From: Paraburkholderia unamae
GTDB taxonomy: Bacteria > Pseudomonadota > Gammaproteobacteria > Burkholderiales > Burkholderiaceae
Assembly: GCF_003268775.1 (NCBI RefSeq)
Contig: NZ_QLSU01000037.1
Location: 32,819-96,818, forward strand
Length of the DNA: 64,000 nt
Reading direction: 5' to 3'
Shown: positions 62,079 through 64,000 of the stretch, one piece after another
Position numbering within the stretch: position 1 is the stretch's first letter
How the letters are laid out: each line of letters opens with the position of its first letter
The notes under the pieces: generated by a model
Databases searched by the model: none
What the model was told of the DNA's origin: nothing
Seen by the model: only the letters and a program-made list of their open reading frames with translations
Translations under genes and position numbers: made by a program

Positions 62079-63269
62079 CTAAACGAGTTCGTGTTGCGCG
62101 GGGTCGCGTGCATTGCGCGTCGTGACCTCGGCCAGTTCAAGCGCGCTCGAGGCGAACAGCACCGGCGTCCACCGCCGGATGGCGGATTGCGCGCCCGCCG
62201 CGAAGCGCTCGCGCAGCGCCGGTTCGCCGCCCAGTTGGCCGATGCGCTGCGCGAGCGTCGAGACATCGCGCGGCTCCACGACGAAACCGTTCACGCCGTC
62301 GATCACCACTTCGCCGGCCACGCCGCAGGTGCGCGTGACGATGGCAGGGCACCCGGCCGCGAACGCTTCGTTCACGCACAGACCCCATTGATCGAATTCG
62401 CTCGCCAGCACGATGAACTCGGCTAGCGCGTAGAGATTCGGCATCTCCTGGTTGGCGAGGGAGTTGAGTATCGTCACGTGCGTCGTGAGCCCGAGCGAGG
62501 TGATACGCTCGCGCAATTGCGCTTCGAGCGGCCCCTGGCCGACCAGCACGAGGCCGATATTCTGCTTGTACACGCCCGATTTGCGGTAAGCGTCAATCAG
62601 CACGTCGACGTTCTTGCGCGCGACGAAGCGGCTCACACACAGCAGGTAGCGCTGCGGCAAGCCGAAGCGCGAGCGCACCGCCGCAGGATTGCTGCACGCG
62701 GTTTGCGCCAGGCGCGAGAAGTAGTCGACATCGATCACGTCGAAGCCGATGCGCGAGCGCTCCTGCGGAATGCCGAGCGATTGCGCATAGCGGCGATGCT
62801 TCTCTCCCGCGACGAGCGCCCCGTCGAAGCGGCTCACGACGAAGCGTTTGAGACGCTCCTTGGCGCGCTGGCGCAGGCCGTCGTCCGCTTTGGAGTCCGA
62901 CATGTAGATGAGCTTGAAACGTCGCGTGATGTGCCTGAGCACGCATAACACCGTCGAATAGCCGGTGTTGTAGCCTAGCGTGATGACCACGTCGGGCATG
63001 AAGCCGCGTACCTTCGCAATGAGGCGGGCCGTGCCGCGCGCGCCGAGGCCGTCGCTGTCGGCGCCGTCCTCCACCAGCGTTTCCGCGAGGTGCGGGCGGT
63101 TCGCGAAGAAGGCGGCGCGGCGCTCCTGCGGGAAGCCGTACACGCCGGAGCGCGCGAAGACTTCGAGCAGCGCCACTTCGTGACCGCGACCGGAGGCCGC
63201 GCTGACGAGAGCCTCATAGCGAGGGACGTGATAGTCGCCCAGGTTGCCAATGACGAAGAGGATGCGCAT
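62079..63269 (-). CDS. GT4-family glycosyltransferase
   Basis: A 396-residue GT-B glycosyltransferase. N-terminal MRILFVIGNLGDYHVPRYEA, a middle strand CVSRFVARKNVDVLIDAYRK, and the C-terminal donor-binding EFDQWGLCVNEAFAAGCPAI with the E(x7)E signature. It should transfer a sugar from a nucleotide donor to a glycan or lipid acceptor in the cytoplasm. It lies 637 bases from hpnJ on the opposite strand; a link to hopanoid glycosylation is possible but unproved. Start ATG 63269. Confidence 0.9.
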   Translation of the reverse strand: MRILFVIGNLGDYHVPRYEALVSAASGRGHEVALLEVFARSGVYGFPQERRAAFFANRPHLAETLVEDGADSDGLGARGTARLIAKVRGFMPDVVITLGYNTGYSTVLCVLRHITRRFKLIYMSDSKADDGLRQRAKERLKRFVVSRFDGALVAGEKHRRYAQSLGIPQERSRIGFDVIDVDYFSRLAQTACSNPAAVRSRFGLPQRYLLCVSRFVARKNVDVLIDAYRKSGVYKQNIGLVLVGQGPLEAQLRERITSLGLTTHVTILNSLANQEMPNLYALAEFIVLASEFDQWGLCVNEAFAAGCPAIVTRTCGVAGEVVIDGVNGFVVEPRDVSTLAQRIGQLGGEPALRERFAAGAQSAIRRWTPVLFASSALELAEVTTRNARDPAQHELV

Positions 63270-63906
63270 GGACAATGACGGCTCACCGTGGAATGGGCCG
63301 CGCACCGCGCCGGTGCGTGACCGCGTTATTCGCGACAGTCGTCGTAACCTGCCGGGCAGCGTTCGCTGCGCCACGCCGCCCGCGCATTCGCGGCGGGGAA
63401 CCGCAGTCTCGCCATTTGGAGCATGCTAACCCGAGCGTGCCGGGTTTTTACGCATTGTCGGGGATCAGCGAACACTTGTCCGATATGGCGGGAGCCGCCG
63501 GAAACCCGAAACTGCCCGGCCAGGTTTTCGTCGGAGGAATGAAAAATGCTTATCCCCGGGCATGGCGGTGTGTTGTGCGGGGTTGTGGGTTGGGTCGAAT
63601 GCGGCAGTGCACGAAAAATTGTCACATCGACCGTTCAGACTTGAGGGTTCGGATGTTTCGATACGTGGGTAGCGTGGAAAACGCTTAAGCTTTTCATCAG
63701 TTTCCAGGCCTATCATCAATAAGATTTACCGGTGCAGCCTTTAGCCTTCAAATCGATAACAAACATGCGAACCAGAATGGCAATCGAATGGAATGCGTAA
63801 TGGTTCGGAAGTGGGTTTGCAAGCAGATCTGGAAGCTTTGAATGCCGGCAAGGCGCACCACATGGCAACCCATGTTTCACCACACTGCGCGGACAATCGA
63901 GCAATA
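63270..63906. other. Intergenic region between divergent glycosyltransferase and hpnJ
   Basis: 637 bases without a supported gene. The rightmost 250 bases are AT-richer and should hold the hpnJ promoter. An isolated terminator-like hairpin is listed at 63428-63449. Small open frames on both strands have no ribosome-binding site and unnatural composition. Confidence 0.5.
63428..63449 (+). terminator. Isolated terminator-like hairpin
   Basis: AACCCG-AGCGTGC-CGGGTT followed by TTT makes a 6-bp stem with a run of five T in total. On the plus strand no gene stands before it, so it may end a small RNA or an antisense transcript, or be chance. Confidence 0.35.
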
Positions 63907-64000
63907 TGAAAACGCTGTTTCTACAGGCCCCGTCGTATGACGGCTTCGACGGTGGCGCGGGCTCGCGCTACCAGGCAAAGCGCGAGATCCGCTCGTTCTG
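63907..64000 (+). CDS. hpnJ: Hopanoid biosynthesis radical-SAM protein HpnJ, N-terminus (cut by window edge)
   Basis: Thirty-one codons are visible, beginning MKTLFLQAPSYDGFDGGAG and continuing SRYQAKREIRSF, which matches the conserved N-terminus of HpnJ as I know it. HpnJ is a radical-SAM enzyme that contracts ribose to form the cyclitol ether head of bacteriohopanetetrol in the inner membrane pathway. Cobalamin-binding and CxxxCxxC regions would lie beyond the window. The match is strong for such a short stretch; the rest of the hpn cluster is expected to the right. Confidence 0.85.

Overview
The window is a GC-rich bacterial chromosome segment, most likely from a Burkholderiaceae member of the Paraburkholderia/Caballeronia/Burkholderia group. 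The evidence is a Burkholderia-type general porin, many ABC uptake operons each with its own LysR-unrelated repressor (ROK, LacI, IclR), an ECF sigma factor of the YCII-linked type, and the first 31 codons of hopanoid radical-SAM protein HpnJ at the right edge. No rRNA, tRNA, CRISPR array, insertion sequence or phage gene was seen. These are readings by eye; no database search was run.

Left part (1-15.7 kb). A MarR repressor and a cut-off DHA2-type drug exporter share an ATGA overlap and a 26-bp operator palindrome. An exported alkylsulfatase with a small unknown partner diverges, across an AT-rich gap, from a ytcA-mdtN-mdtO-mdtP-like tripartite efflux operon; the same gene set is neighbours in E. 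coli (yjcS-ytcA-mdtNOP). Then come a CorA/ZntB-type transporter, a diguanylate cyclase, a CSS-EAL phosphodiesterase and a lone sulfonate-binding protein.

Middle part (15.7-29 kb). A ROK-regulated ribose-type sugar ABC operon with a 25-bp palindromic operator; a TetR regulator divergent from a metallo-beta-lactamase-fold hydrolase; a YCII-YCII-VOC-ECF42-type sigma factor operon; a lipoprotein of unknown function; a small membrane protein; a SolA-like flavin amine oxidase; and a small unknown protein.

Catabolic island (29.1-41.1 kb). Twelve genes read in one direction from a recognisable sigma-70 promoter: lactonase-like hydrolase, SDR, MmgE/PrpD protein, 3-hydroxyisobutyrate-dehydrogenase-like enzyme, NIPSNAP protein, a second HIBADH-like enzyme, aldehyde dehydrogenase, carboxymuconolactone-decarboxylase-like protein, MFS symporter, a third HIBADH-like enzyme, cupin and tandem CMD protein, closed by a GntR/FCD regulator. 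I do not recognise this combination as a described pathway; a lactone or hydroxy-acid substrate is my inference.

Right part (41.1-64 kb). A LacI repressor faces a CUT1 sugar ABC operon ending in a GH42 beta-galactosidase, with two operator copies in between. Then an exported cupin, a porin and an NlpC/P60 lipoprotein. A seven-gene operon joins a polyamine/opine-type ABC importer to a three-component (ferredoxin, BFD/NAD-type flavoprotein, DadA-type flavoprotein) amine dehydrogenase; it is divergent from an IclR regulator, with two copies of a 17-bp operator. The window ends with a FemAB/GNAT-like acyltransferase, a GT4 glycosyltransferase and the start of hpnJ.
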